In this document: positions 1-8,468 of the stretch, in pieces
How positions within the stretch are numbered: position 1 is the first letter of the stretch
Layout of the letters: each line of letters begins with the position of its first letter
Source: Halobacillus sp. A5
GTDB taxonomy: Bacteria > Bacillota > Bacilli > Bacillales > Halobacillaceae
Direction of reading: 5' to 3'
Assembly: GCF_024189315.1 (NCBI RefSeq)
Contig: NZ_JAIZEO010000005.1
Location: 248,001-312,000 of the forward strand
Length of the DNA stretch: 64,000 nt
Position numbers and translations under genes: made by a program
Notes under the pieces: generated by a model
What the model saw: only the letters and a program-made list of their open reading frames with translations
Database searches by the model: none
Told to the model about the DNA's origin: nothing

Positions 1-39
1 CTCATTTTCATGAGCTGTTAATGTATATCTTCCACACAT
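1..39 (-). CDS. SRAP-family DNA-protein crosslink protein (YedK/HMCES), 5' end only
   Basis: The first 13 codons of a minus-strand gene run off the left edge. They read MCGRYTLTAHENE. A Cys at position 2 followed by GRYTL is the hallmark of SRAP proteins, whose processed N-terminal cysteine forms a thiazolidine link to abasic sites in single-stranded DNA. The ATG at 39-37 follows a GAGGTGAGGAT ribosome site. It lies 22 bp downstream of the DUF1992 gene and is probably co-transcribed with it. Only the N-terminus is visible, so the assignment rests on this motif. Confidence 0.8.
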   Translation of the reverse strand, partial: MCGRYTLTAHENE

Positions 40-61
40 ATCCTCACCTCACTTAAGGAAT

Positions 62-427
62 TCACCATCCTAATTTACGGTTCATTTTTCCACTGTACTG
101 CTGAAATGCCTTACTGCTCTGCATCTTCCTTTTCTCCATCAGCACATTAAACCTAATCCTTTTCTCAGTCAACTGCTGTTTCTGCTCTTTAGAATGTTCC
201 CCGTTCTTTTGTAATATTTCCTCAAGCTGAACAATTTCTTTCTTAAGCTGCATTTCCTCTGGCAGCATATTAGCGTTTTTTAAGATTCGATAGCTGTTAC
301 GCATATCATCCGGAACATAGGCCAGTTCATCTTTTGGAAGAGGATGCCCCTTGCCCGGAAGGTCATCAAAGTCCCCTTGTTTAATGGATTGCTTGATCTT
401 TTCCTCTATCAAATGACCATAATCCAT
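62..427 (-). CDS. DUF1992 (DnaJC28-like) domain protein
   Basis: This 121-residue soluble protein matches the DUF1992 family, which in animals forms the conserved part of DNAJC28. The typical features are an N-terminal MDYGHLIEEKIKQ helix, the FDDLPGKGHPL motif near residues 20-29, and a C-terminal coiled-coil-like charged region. No biochemical role is established for the bacterial members. The ATG at 427 follows AAAGGAGATGAAGTAA. It sits 17 bp downstream of the MOSC gene and upstream of the SRAP gene, in one minus-strand run starting at 1819. Confidence 0.8.
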   Translation of the reverse strand: MDYGHLIEEKIKQSIKQGDFDDLPGKGHPLPKDELAYVPDDMRNSYRILKNANMLPEEMQLKKEIVQLEEILQKNGEHSKEQKQQLTEKRIRFNVLMEKRKMQSSKAFQQYSGKMNRKLGW

Positions 428-444
428 TTACTTCATCTCCTTTA

Positions 445-1083
445 TTAAGGTAAGCGTCTCTCCAGCGACTTTCGATCTTCTTCAGGAAACGCTTCGACCT
501 CAAGGATGCGTTTTATTCTTTCTTGATCATGAGGATGATCATACTTCACATCATTCACATCCGAGACGGTTACACCATTTGGGTGTGGAGTTTTCAAAAT
601 CAAGTTATCTCCCGCCTGGACAATTCCCTCTTTCACTACTTTAAAATAGAAGCCAGTAAATCCGGTTTGCAGTACTCTTTTAGGGAAATCATCGATCCCG
701 TGTGTTCTTGCAATGATATAGCAAGGTTTTCGGGGTTTGGTCACCTGCAGTTCTGCTTCCCCGAGGGTGAAGACGTCACCAATATTTGTCGTCCGCTCGT
801 CTATCCCCTCTACAGTTATATTCTCCCCAAAAGAAGGATAGGAAAATGTACGATCGTATTCTTTTTCAAAGAAACGATAATGCTGAGCTGGATAGAGGCA
901 GACCGCCTGGTTTTCCCCTCCATGGTTTTCTTTATCCGCCTGCTCGTCCCCAATAAAGTTTAACTTACTTAAAAAGACAGCTCCCTCCACAGGCTTCTTG
1001 CGGTAGGCGCTCTCCAATTCTCCTTTATCTGTTTCATAAACTTCAGGCTTTCCAACATTTAATGACAACAGCTTATATTTCAT
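445..1083 (-). CDS. MOSC domain protein (YiiM-like)
   Basis: This is a 212-residue MOSC domain protein. MOSC domains occur in molybdenum-cofactor sulfurases and in the YiiM/YuaD group, which handle reactive N-hydroxylated or sulfur substrates. The family signature is visible in FGENITVEGI and TKPRKPCYII, which carries the conserved Cys of the MOSC active site. The start at 1083 is chosen because GGAGGGGACG precedes this ATG and MKYKLLSLNVGKP is a normal family N-terminus. An in-frame upstream extension would lie inside the preceding gene. It overlaps the end of the YkgJ-like gene by 11 bp, which suggests translational coupling. Confidence 0.85.
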   Translation of the reverse strand: MKYKLLSLNVGKPEVYETDKGELESAYRKKPVEGAVFLSKLNFIGDEQADKENHGGENQAVCLYPAQHYRFFEKEYDRTFSYPSFGENITVEGIDERTTNIGDVFTLGEAELQVTKPRKPCYIIARTHGIDDFPKRVLQTGFTGFYFKVVKEGIVQAGDNLILKTPHPNGVTVSDVNDVKYDHPHDQERIKRILEVEAFPEEDRKSLERRLP

Positions 1084-1819
1084 CGATCGTCCCCTCCCTC
1101 CACTTTTGAATCCATGCGGGCAGAAAATCATACCTCCACGCATCAGATGGGTATTCCACGAATAATTCTTCACCATTTTCGTATAAGGCCTGGATGATTT
1201 CATTTAATGAGGCAAAATAATCATTATACAAAAATTCATAGCTGAATGGTTCTTTCGGCAAATGATTCTCTGCACATACATTCGGGTCAGCGTAATTTAA
1301 ATACGTCCGGCAGGGAATCGGTCTGACCTCATAAGCCATGCACGCCTGCGTTTTTGGATCAAGCATAGGACATGGTAAATTCAGCTTCTTATAGTCAAAC
1401 TTAATCTCTTCATCTGTATGATCTAATTTCATCGCCTGTTCTAGTTTATCCGCCTGAGTTGAATAATAGTATTCCCATTGATCGTAAATATACTGCTTTC
1501 GTTCATGCGAGAAGGATTCTATAGAACGAAACAGCATTTTTGCTTCCATTTTACTTACTATGATTGGAAAGTAACAACAGAATGCACACCCTTTAAAGCA
1601 GCTGGCCTCCATGCCAGCGTGCTTCTCCATACGTCCAATTTCATGATTCACCTCTGTTAAAAGCTTCTGAAATCCATTTAAAATCACTTCTTCCGTATCA
1701 GCATCACTATCAAGCAGATCATCAACAATATCGGCAAAGACTTGCGGGTCTAGTTCATATGATTCATTTATTCGGTTTGATTTTTCGATAATTTCCTCGT
1801 GTGATAGATACCTTTTCAT
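1073..1819 (-). CDS. YkgJ-type cysteine cluster protein
   Basis: This 248-residue protein has the CxxxCxxCC cluster at residues 74-82 (CFKGCAFCC) and further cysteines in LPCPMLD and PIPCRTY. That is the pattern of the YkgJ/UPF0153 family, thought to bind zinc or an iron-sulfur cluster. The family's function is unknown. The N-terminal 70 residues are helical and acidic, and no signal peptide is seen. It is first in a minus-strand run that continues through MOSC, DUF1992 and SRAP genes. Translation probably starts at the ATG at 1819. Confidence 0.8.
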   Translation of the reverse strand: MKRYLSHEEIIEKSNRINESYELDPQVFADIVDDLLDSDADTEEVILNGFQKLLTEVNHEIGRMEKHAGMEASCFKGCAFCCYFPIIVSKMEAKMLFRSIESFSHERKQYIYDQWEYYYSTQADKLEQAMKLDHTDEEIKFDYKKLNLPCPMLDPKTQACMAYEVRPIPCRTYLNYADPNVCAENHLPKEPFSYEFLYNDYFASLNEIIQALYENGEELFVEYPSDAWRYDFLPAWIQKWREGTIDEI

Positions 1820-1985
1820 TTGGAAAACCCCTTAATAGTTGCTTACAATCATTATACACGCGAGTAAGCCTTACAGACTACCGGTAAGATAGTCCATAAA
1901 ATTCCTCTTGCGATCACCCCCATAAAATAAGTAGCATAGGAGAAAGAATGTATAAGAATCTGTCATCTTTGGAGGTACGACTTAC

Positions 1986-2993
1986 ATGTTATCAACTGCA
2001 GAAATAGGAATTGATTTAGGAACTGCTAATATACTTATTTATTCAAAGTCTAAAGGAATTTTGTTAAACGAACCGTCCGTTGTTGCTTATAATACTGATA
2101 CAAAAAGCGTAGTAGCCGTAGGTAAAGAAGCAAAAGAAATGGTAGGAAAGACCCCGCGTAATATTATCCCGGTCCGTCCTCTTCGTGACGGTGTAATTGC
2201 TGATTATGACATGACAGCTCAAATGCTTAAAGAACTGATGAAAAAAGTGAGCCGTAAATCAGGTGTATCCATGCGTAAGCCAACCGTAGTCATTTGCACA
2301 CCATCCGGATCGACGTCTGTTGAACGCAGAGCCATTCATAATGCCGTTAAAAGTTATGGAGCCAAACAGGTTCACTTAATTGAAGAACCTATTGCAGCCG
2401 CCATTGGTGCTGACCTTCCGGTTGATGAACCCGTAGCCAACGTAATTGTTGACGTCGGTGGAGGGACAAGCGAAGTGGCTATCATCTCCTTTGGAGGGGT
2501 AGTTTCCTGCCGCTCCATCCGTATGGGCGGCGATGTGATGGATGAAGAAATCATTCAATATGTACGAAAGGCCTATAACATTTTGATCGGTGAACGAACA
2601 GCTGAGCAGATTAAGATGGAGATTGGCTATGCTCTAGTAGATCACCCGGAAGAGAAAATGGAAGTACGAGGCAGAGATATGGTAACAGGACTTCCTAAGA
2701 CGATTGAACTTTCTTCTCATGAAGTTCAAAAGGCTTTAAAAGAATCACTGGAACAACTGTTGGAAACCATCCGCGCGACACTGGAAGACTGCCCTCCTGA
2801 ATTAAGTGGAGATATTGTCGACCACGGTGTCATTCTTACGGGCGGCGGCTCGCTGCTCAAAGGCATGCAGGAATGGCTTTCTGAAGAAATCTATGTACCC
2901 GTCCACATGGCCCCAAGTCCACTGGAATCAGTTGCCATCGGTACCGGCCGGTCCATTAAAATGATTCAAAAGCTTGAAAAAGCAGCTAAGTAA
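1986..2993 (+). CDS. mreBH: rod-shape cytoskeletal protein MreBH
   Basis: This is a 335-residue actin-like protein of the MreB family. The nucleotide-binding motifs are clear: [10 protein letters not shown] near the N-terminus, [17 protein letters not shown], the DVGGGTSE phosphate-2 loop, and [10 protein letters not shown] near the C-terminus. It is closest to MreBH of B. subtilis, the third paralog, which polymerises under the membrane and positions the autolysin LytE. It stands alone rather than in an mreBCD operon, as expected for mreBH. A GGAGG site precedes the ATG and a strong hairpin terminator follows. The family assignment is certain. MreBH rather than Mbl is inferred from sequence resemblance and context. 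Confidence 0.9.
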   Translation: MLSTAEIGIDLGTANILIYSKSKGILLNEPSVVAYNTDTKSVVAVGKEAKEMVGKTPRNIIPVRPLRDGVIADYDMTAQMLKELMKKVSRKSGVSMRKPTVVICTPSGSTSVERRAIHNAVKSYGAKQVHLIEEPIAAAIGADLPVDEPVANVIVDVGGGTSEVAIISFGGVVSCRSIRMGGDVMDEEIIQYVRKAYNILIGERTAEQIKMEIGYALVDHPEEKMEVRGRDMVTGLPKTIELSSHEVQKALKESLEQLLETIRATLEDCPPELSGDIVDHGVILTGGGSLLKGMQEWLSEEIYVPVHMAPSPLESVAIGTGRSIKMIQKLEKAAK

Positions 2994-3046
2994 CGAAGGA
3001 TATAAGTGGACAAACCCACCCAAATCTAATACGATTCAATTGAAAG

Positions 3047-3080
3047 AGACTAACCTTTAGAAATAGGTTAGTCTTTTTAT
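3047..3080 (+). terminator. Rho-independent terminator of mreBH
   Basis: A 10-bp stem (AGACTAACCT with AGGTTAGTCT), an 8-nt loop and a following T-run end the mreBH transcript about 55 bp after its stop codon. Confidence 0.85.
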
Positions 3081-3175
3081 TTATTGTTGAAATAAAAAGG
3101 TTTTAGCCGTAAGCTGGCGAAATAGTACTAAGAAAGTTAAATGCAAGACTAACGCAAAGGAGTAGGAATAGCCTT

Positions 3176-3469
3176 ATGAATCGCACTACTATACTAAAAT
3201 GGGTATCCGGAATTTGTGAGGGGCTCCTCGCCATCCCTTTAGCAGGCGGCACATTTATTGTCAGTATGTCATGGACACCGTTGTTGTTTATGTTCGTCCT
3301 GCATACGATTACGTTAATTCTTTCTATCAAAGACTCTAGATTCAGCGCAGGAAGTATATTGGGAATGATCACAAGCTTCATTGGCGCCATACCGATTATC
3401 GGCTGGGTCATGCATACAATTACTGCATTAGTTTTACTCATTGATGCTGCTGTTGAAACAAAAAAATAA
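3176..3469 (+). CDS. small integral membrane protein, unknown function
   Basis: This 97-residue protein has three or four hydrophobic segments (about 10-30, 35-50, 55-78 and 80-93) and a short basic C-terminus. It resembles short conserved membrane proteins of Bacillaceae, but I cannot name a family. AAAGGAGTAGG lies upstream of the ATG. It is followed 22 bp later by the first of two paralogous soluble genes and may share a transcript with them. Confidence 0.7.
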   Translation: MNRTTILKWVSGICEGLLAIPLAGGTFIVSMSWTPLLFMFVLHTITLILSIKDSRFSAGSILGMITSFIGAIPIIGWVMHTITALVLLIDAAVETKK

Positions 3470-3491
3470 GATCTAATATGAGGTGATGACA

Positions 3492-3851
3492 ATGTTTGTA
3501 TCATTGTATATTTTTCGAGTTCACCGTCAAAGCGTTCCCCGTTTTATTGAACTTATCGATCAATTAAAACCTCTTATCCAGTCCTATGAAGGTAAGGCGT
3601 ATTTATTCGAGGAAGATGTTCTTACGGGTAAGCAGGGGTCAATGGGACTGTTGAATTTATTTGACCTTAGAGACGAAGAAGTCGTCTTTCTAGGTAAGAT
3701 TGAATTCCATTCTAAAGAACATTTTCATGAGGCGATGGAACAAATGAAGCAGGATAACCTGATCAAACAAACATACGACCAGTTACGTGAGGTTGTTGAC
3801 TTTACATCTTTAATTACATCTACATTTCATGACGCAGAGTCTGAAGTCTAA
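3492..3851 (+). CDS. uncharacterised protein, tandem paralog 1
   Basis: This 119-residue soluble protein begins MFVSLYIFRV and has a conserved central block, TGKQGSMGLLNLFDL (about 47-62), then a helix rich in E, H and M. The predicted beta-alpha-beta pattern resembles small dimeric ferredoxin-like folds, but no family is recognised. It is clearly homologous to the next gene across its whole length. The start at 3492 is the third in-frame start codon after the GAGGTGATG site and gives normal spacing. GTG 3483 and ATG 3486 lie inside that site. Confidence 0.7.
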   Translation: MFVSLYIFRVHRQSVPRFIELIDQLKPLIQSYEGKAYLFEEDVLTGKQGSMGLLNLFDLRDEEVVFLGKIEFHSKEHFHEAMEQMKQDNLIKQTYDQLREVVDFTSLITSTFHDAESEV

Positions 3852-3897
3852 GCTGTACAGTCCCAGTAGTTCCTTCCAATTAAGGAGAGTGAATTTT

Positions 3898-4248
3898 ATT
3901 TATACCGTAATCTGCTTTTTTAGGGTGAAAAAGACCCATGTTAAACGCTTTCTTAAAATGTCAAAGAAAACAGGAGACATTCTCATTTCTCACGGAACAT
4001 TAGATCATAGCATTTACTATTCTAATGAACTGACTGGGCGGCAGGGGACTATGGGCATGCTCAACTTATTCGAATTAGAAGATGATGAAGAATTAATGCT
4101 CGGGCAAACCATTTTTGAAAACGCAGACCATTATTATGAGGTTATGAAGAAGACAGGCTCAAACGATATGCTTTCTTATTTAAATCAACATATTAAAGAT
4201 ATTATTGAAATGGACAAAGTAATCAGCTCTAAATTCAGATTAGTGTAA
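3898..4248 (+). CDS. uncharacterised protein, tandem paralog 2, probable ATT start
   Basis: This is a second copy of the preceding gene. It shares the FRV segment after the first strand and the block TGRQGTMGMLNLFEL. Aligning the two places the first residue of paralog 1 on an ATT codon at 3898-3900 here. An AAGGAG site at 3882-3887 lies 10 nt upstream of that ATT. The other in-frame choices are worse: GTG 3889 is 1 nt from the ribosome site, and ATG 3829 lies inside the upstream gene. The length from ATT is 116 residues. A rare AUU start or an ATG-to-ATT mutation would both explain the sequence. Confidence 0.6.
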   Translation: MYTVICFFRVKKTHVKRFLKMSKKTGDILISHGTLDHSIYYSNELTGRQGTMGMLNLFELEDDEELMLGQTIFENADHYYEVMKKTGSNDMLSYLNQHIKDIIEMDKVISSKFRLV

Positions 4249-4265
4249 AGTAAGGAGGAATCAAT

Positions 4266-5180
4266 ATGAAAATCACAGTGTTGGGTGCAGGTGCACTAGG
4301 AGCTTACTATGGTGCGAGGTGGCAGGAGGCCGGGCATGAGGTCACTTACCTGGTGCGCGAGGGTCGTGCAGAACAACTACGGACAAACGGATTAACTCTA
4401 CATAGTAAAATGGGTGATTATGAAGTCAATAACTTACAAATCGTGGAGAATCCTGGGGAGATTAAAGAGGCTGACTTAGTCTTTCTTTCCGTCAAAGGGT
4501 ATCATCTTCCCGGCACTCTGCCATGGCTGAAACAGCTCAACCAAAAAGGAGCAAAAGTATTACCCGTATTAAACGGGATGGAGCATTTACCCATACTGCA
4601 GCAGGAACTTGGAGAAGAAGCCGTCATTGGAGGACTTGCTTACATCATTGCTACGCTGAACGAAAAAGGACATGTTGAGCATACAAGTTCCTTCCACGAT
4701 TTAGTCTTCGGACCTCTTCACCCATCCCAGCAGCAAATTTGTGAAGAATTAGGAATTGCATGTAACCAGGCTAATATGGACGGCAGGCAGAGTCCTCATA
4801 TATTAGAAGATATTTGGAAGAAATATATGTTTATTACTTCATTTTCAGGGATAACAACGGCTGTAAACTTACCGATCGGAGATATTCGAAATCACCCTGA
4901 AACGTTTCTTATCGCGAAAGAAATGTTAAATGAAATGAAGACACTTGCTACTTCTCATAATGTTAAACTAACTGAGGAAGATGTGGAAAATGCCTTCCAT
5001 AACCTGAACAAACTGGATGAATCAATGACTTCATCCATGCACCAGGATCGCCGAAAAGGGCTTACCCTGGAAGTGGAGCACCTTCATGGCGGGGCTCTGC
5101 GACTAGCAGATGAACACAATTTATCATTACCTTATATTCAAACCATTCACGCTATGATCAAGCCTTATGAAAATGATTAA
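4266..5180 (+). CDS. panE: 2-dehydropantoate 2-reductase
   Basis: This 304-residue protein reduces ketopantoate to pantoate with NADPH in pantothenate and coenzyme A synthesis. The N-terminal Rossmann motif GAGALGAYYG is at 7-16, the conserved LNG at 102-104, and the catalytic lysine region EDIWKKYMF at 181-189. Length and domain order are normal for ApbA/PanE. AAGGAGG precedes the ATG, and it follows the paralog pair by 17 bp. A bidirectional terminator follows. Paralogous reductases of this family with other ketoacid substrates exist, so the symbol is less certain than the fold. Confidence 0.8.
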   Translation: MKITVLGAGALGAYYGARWQEAGHEVTYLVREGRAEQLRTNGLTLHSKMGDYEVNNLQIVENPGEIKEADLVFLSVKGYHLPGTLPWLKQLNQKGAKVLPVLNGMEHLPILQQELGEEAVIGGLAYIIATLNEKGHVEHTSSFHDLVFGPLHPSQQQICEELGIACNQANMDGRQSPHILEDIWKKYMFITSFSGITTAVNLPIGDIRNHPETFLIAKEMLNEMKTLATSHNVKLTEEDVENAFHNLNKLDESMTSSMHQDRRKGLTLEVEHLHGGALRLADEHNLSLPYIQTIHAMIKPYEND

Positions 5181-5190
5181 CTCCCAGATA

Positions 5191-5230
5191 AATGCCCCCG
5201 CCTTCATCAATCGAGGCAGGGGCATTATCT
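5191..5230. terminator. bidirectional terminator between panE and the M15 peptidase gene
   Basis: AATGCCCC and GCCT pair with AGGC and GGGGCATT around a 10-nt loop, between two convergent genes. The left arm has an A-run and the right arm a T-rich tail. Confidence 0.7.
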
Positions 5231-5805
5231 TAATCATCCAAAGGCTCTGCTTTGGGGCGTTTTCCGTTTTGGAGTTCTCGGACACTTAACCCAAAATCCA
5301 TTTGCAAGTGAGGGTAATCCCTAAATGATTCCCAGTCTCCTCCCCACTCAAATCCTAGACTCTTTGCTATTTCTGCAGCCTCTTCCCAATCAGCCTGCCC
5401 ATTTTGATTACCATCCCGTTCTGTATTCCATGAAAGATTTCCTTCTTCCGTTCTTAAAGCAAAATCAACAGCTAACCCATAATTGTGGTAGGATTCTCCG
5501 CCCTCAGCATTCGTAACAATATCGCCTTCCCTAGAACGGCCTCTTTCATAAATTTCATCCTGTTCTTCTATTGATCGAACCTCATCCGTGATAACAACAT
5601 CAATTCCTTCGTCGGCCGCTTCTTCGATCAATTGATTCTTCTTGTCTTCTACGGTCGGATGAAGCTCATCGGGAAGTTTATTTTCTTCATCCACATAATA
5701 CACACCTGCTCTTCGCTCTTGTATTTCTATTAAAGAATAAACAGTCAGCCCACTTGATAGAACAAGAAATATAGACCACACCATTCGATTGAACACACGC
5801 CTCAA
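5230..5805 (-). CDS. membrane-anchored D,D- or L,D-peptidase of the M15 family (CwlK/VanY-like)
   Basis: This 191-residue protein has one N-terminal transmembrane segment (about 8-27) and an extracellular M15 peptidase domain. The zinc motif SYHNYGLAVDF (SxHxxGxAxD) is near 104-114. The second zinc and catalytic part, GGDWESFRDYPHLQM, is near 155-169. Such enzymes cut peptidoglycan stem peptides; CwlK of B. subtilis cuts L-Ala-D-Glu bonds. The anchor suggests it acts on the outer face of the membrane during wall turnover or germination. It is monocistronic and convergent with panE. Confidence 0.8.
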   Translation of the reverse strand: MRRVFNRMVWSIFLVLSSGLTVYSLIEIQERRAGVYYVDEENKLPDELHPTVEDKKNQLIEEAADEGIDVVITDEVRSIEEQDEIYERGRSREGDIVTNAEGGESYHNYGLAVDFALRTEEGNLSWNTERDGNQNGQADWEEAAEIAKSLGFEWGGDWESFRDYPHLQMDFGLSVRELQNGKRPKAEPLDD

Positions 5806-6389
5806 TTAAATATCCCTCTCTATTAAAAATAAGATCACAACCCAAGCTGAATAAGAGAAAGATTAATCATAATCTATTGTTTCATTTTAGCACATCCCGC
5901 CGCCACCTAAACAAATCTACAATTTCAAAGATATTATAATTAAAAATAGTTGAGCCTCAGTAGGACTTTGAACCTTCAACAATATTCGGCCATATTGTTA
6001 TTGTTATGATTACTCTCTTAGGCATCATTCTTCACGGAGTAATAATCAGTACGAGTCATTGATCTGATTGTCAACTCATCCAGAATACAGCGGTACATCA
6101 ACCGTTGGAAGAATAATGGATCTTAATGACCTCTGTATACTTTCAGAGGTTTTTTTCGTGATTTGATCTCATGAAAGTTTGAGTTCATAGAGTTGGCGTA
6201 TGTATTGCTTAAAAGCAGGTCATCAATGGCAATATAGCAAGTTTCCATCACCTTAGTCTCCAGTACCAACTACCGAAATTGTCTACTCCTGTAAATAAAT
6301 GACGCAGTAATTTTATTTTTTAAGACGTGAAGCTGTTTAATTACTGCTGAAAAAAGGAACATGAAGTACAGGTATCGGAGGTGAAGGTA
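5806..6389. other. intergenic region, no gene assigned
   Basis: About 580 bp without a convincing gene. An 18-codon hydrophobic reading frame starts at 6006 but has no clear ribosome site. The hairpin at 6129-6157 is terminator-like and has no obvious gene to serve. A GTTTAA at about 6330 is followed by GGAACA, which only weakly resembles a sigma-B promoter for the small gene at 6390. Confidence 0.4.
6129..6157 (+). terminator. orphan terminator-like hairpin
   Basis: ACCTCTG and CAGAGGT flank an 8-nt loop and are followed by seven Ts. No intact plus-strand gene precedes it, so it may mark a lost gene or a short RNA. Confidence 0.6.
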
Positions 6390-6602
6390 ATGAGTAAAGA
6401 AAATAAAAATAAAGCCAATTATAGTTCTAAAGAAATTGAAGAGAAATTAAAAGAAGAAAAGAAACGACCTGAAGATCCCGTACCAGATAAAGATATGAGA
6501 AAAGAAGAACGCGAAATTAACAAAGGACGCCAGTCTAAGGACGATTCTTCCACGGAAGAAAAGTATGAGGAAGACTTAAAGAACAATAAAAGCAGTAAAT
6601 AG
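6390..6602 (+). CDS. small highly charged hydrophilic protein
   Basis: This 70-residue protein is almost entirely K, E, D, N and S, with no hydrophobic core. It is probably intrinsically disordered. The ATG at 6390 is preferred over GTG 6381 because GGAGGTGA (6377-6384) covers the GTG. Similar short charged proteins occur near stress genes in Bacillaceae, but I do not recognise a named family. It is 16 bp upstream of the YhdH-type reductase and may be co-transcribed with it. Confidence 0.6.
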   Translation: MSKENKNKANYSSKEIEEKLKEEKKRPEDPVPDKDMRKEEREINKGRQSKDDSSTEEKYEEDLKNNKSSK

Positions 6603-6618
6603 ATTGGAGAGACATATT

Positions 6619-7611
6619 ATGTCTGAATTTCAAGCTTATACAATTGATAAGAACGAGGATGGAGAGATAGAAACTCAGCTTAATTATTTATCAAAGGATG
6701 ACCTGCCCCATAGTGACGTACTTATAAAAGTCCACTATTCAAGCGTGAACTATAAAGACGGAATGGTGACAACACCAAATAATCCGCTGGTTAAAAATTA
6801 CCCTATAATCCCCGGCATCGACCTTTCAGGTGAAGTTGTCGAATCAAAAGATTCCCGCTACAAGCCGGGCGATGCAGTAATTGCCACCAGCTATGAGATT
6901 GGTGTAAACCACCATGGAGGCTACAGTGAATATGCCAGCATCCCGGGAGACTGGGTTGTACCTCTCCCAAATGGAATCAGTCTTGAGGAAGCAATGATTT
7001 ATGGAACAGCTGGATTCACAGCTGCTCTCTCTGTTTATCGCATAGAAAATTCAGGAGTTACTCCTGATGATGGAAAAGTACTTGTTACCGGTGCCACAGG
7101 CGGGGTAGGCAGTATGGCTGTTGCAATGCTCAGTAAACGAGGCTATCACGTAGAGGCAAGCACAGGCAGTACAGAACACATAGAGTTTTTAAAAGAGCTT
7201 GGTGCAGAAAACGTCATTACACGCGAAGAAGTGTACGATGGAGAATTAAAACCAATTCAAAGCGAACGATGGGCTGCTGCTGTGGATCCTGTAGGTGGAG
7301 AGCAGCTCGCATCTATATTAAGCCAATTAAAATATAATGGAGCAGCAGCAGTCAGTGGATTAACAGGCGGTACAAAAATCCCTGCACAGGTTTACCCTTT
7401 TATTCTCCGGGGTATAAGTCTTATTGGGATTGATTCCGTTTATTGTCCTATGTCCACCCGTAAGAAAATATGGCATCGCTTAGCTAACGATTTAAAAACG
7501 ACACGCTCATTTAAACAGATAAAAACCGAAATCACATTAAAGGATGTGCCGAATACTTTACAGCAAATTCTTCAAGGAAAGACCCGCGGCAGAACCATTA
7601 TAAAAATGTAA
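6619..7611 (+). CDS. YhdH/YhfP-family NADPH oxidoreductase (AcuI-like)
   Basis: This 330-residue medium-chain dehydrogenase/reductase lacks zinc ligands. It has the SSVNYKDG motif near 45 that defines the YhdH/YhfP/AcuI group and the nucleotide site TGATGGVGSMA near 150. E. coli and Rhodobacter AcuI reduce acrylyl-CoA to propionyl-CoA, and the Bacillus member YhfP is structurally known but not assigned a substrate. The ATG at 6619 follows TTGGAGAG with good spacing. The in-frame TTG at 6604 lies in that site. Confidence 0.8.
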   Translation: MSEFQAYTIDKNEDGEIETQLNYLSKDDLPHSDVLIKVHYSSVNYKDGMVTTPNNPLVKNYPIIPGIDLSGEVVESKDSRYKPGDAVIATSYEIGVNHHGGYSEYASIPGDWVVPLPNGISLEEAMIYGTAGFTAALSVYRIENSGVTPDDGKVLVTGATGGVGSMAVAMLSKRGYHVEASTGSTEHIEFLKELGAENVITREEVYDGELKPIQSERWAAAVDPVGGEQLASILSQLKYNGAAAVSGLTGGTKIPAQVYPFILRGISLIGIDSVYCPMSTRKKIWHRLANDLKTTRSFKQIKTEITLKDVPNTLQQILQGKTRGRTIIKM

Positions 7612-7743
7612 GATGTGGTAGTTCCATTGTTCCGTACAGAAAACCAGCAATTCATGTTGACATCAGCAATAATATGTATTAATATTATCTATTAGTGCCT
7701 TCGCTAAAAAGGTAACTCGGAAAATGAAAGAGTGATAAGTATG

Positions 7744-7953
7744 AGACTGGCAGTCTGCTACGTTTTATTACAACTTAATCACACTGGATCAGCTTCGGAG
7801 CTGTAAGGATGCAATAGAGGTAGGGATTGCGTTGTTTAAGTTGATAAAAACTACCATGTGGAAACAAACCGCGGCAATATGGTTATTAAACCGCTTGTGA
7901 TAGAATCGCAAGCCTATCAGCAAAAATATTCATTGATCCGAAACACTAAATAA
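7744..7953 (+). pseudogene. possible decayed coding fragment
   Basis: Between the reductase and ywbE, the plus strand reads as protein-like in one frame (about 7744-7842, including LDQLRSCKDAIEVGIALFKL). It then continues in another frame to a TAA at 7951 (VETNRGNMVIKPLVIESQAY and onward). There is no start codon with a ribosome site. The pattern suits the tail of a frameshifted gene. The family is not recognised and the call is tentative. The rest of 7612-8001 shows nothing except the terminator at its end. Confidence 0.25.
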
Positions 7954-7981
7954 GCGTGACAGACTATCGTCTGTCACGCTT
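7952..7981. terminator. bidirectional terminator
   Basis: A perfect 13-bp stem (AAGCGTGACAGAC with GTCTGTCACGCTT) and a TATC loop, with A and T runs on either side. It ends ywbE on the minus strand. Confidence 0.9.
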
Positions 7982-8001
7982 TTCTAATGGAATAAAGCCT
8001 G

Positions 8002-8205
8002 TTAATTTCCTGCTTCGTAAATATTCTTTACTCTTCCTACCTGTCCATCTTCTAATCGTACCTTAATTCCATGTGGATGAGAGGGAGACTTTGTCAATAA
8101 GTCTTTTACAACCCCTCTTGTTAACTTCCCGCTTCTTTGATCTTTCTTTAGTACAATATCAACTTCCAACCCTGGTTTAATGTCTTTTCGCGTTTGCCCG
8201 TTCAT
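8002..8205 (-). CDS. ywbE: YwbE family protein
   Basis: This 67-residue protein matches B. subtilis YwbE nearly end to end (MNGQ, PGLEVDIVLKKDQRSGKLTRG, HPHGIKVRLEDGQVGRV). It is a small beta-rich KOW-like protein of unknown function, widespread in Firmicutes and some Bacteroidetes. GAGAAGGTGAATC precedes the ATG. It is flanked by strong terminators and so is monocistronic. Confidence 0.9.
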   Translation of the reverse strand: MNGQTRKDIKPGLEVDIVLKKDQRSGKLTRGVVKDLLTKSPSHPHGIKVRLEDGQVGRVKNIYEAGN

Positions 8206-8370
8206 GATTCACCTTCTCTCCTGCTGTTATTCTATCATACGTGAGCCCATTATTTTCACAGTAAAAAAGACGCCTGACTCAGGAAGTAGTTTCAGCTTTA
8301 TTTCCTTATTCAAATCAATTTAATTAATTTGTCTGCCAGACTACGAGTGCGAACTCAATATTACACAAAC

Positions 8371-8413
8371 AAAAACCGGGTATAAAATCACAAAGATTTT
8401 ATACCCGGTTTTT
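8371..8413. terminator. long bidirectional terminator
   Basis: A perfect 19-bp stem starts AAAAACCGGG and ends CCCGGTTTTT, with a 5-nt loop. It lies downstream of the DUF2188 gene on the minus strand. Confidence 0.9.
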
Positions 8414-8468
8414 CACACTGACTCCTAAAGTTTCTCCACCTTAGCCAAGTCCCGGCTCGCGGGTTTTT

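Noticed and set aside
6006-6062. 18-residue hydrophobic plus-strand frame
   Set aside because: No ribosome binding site and no family; too short to support.
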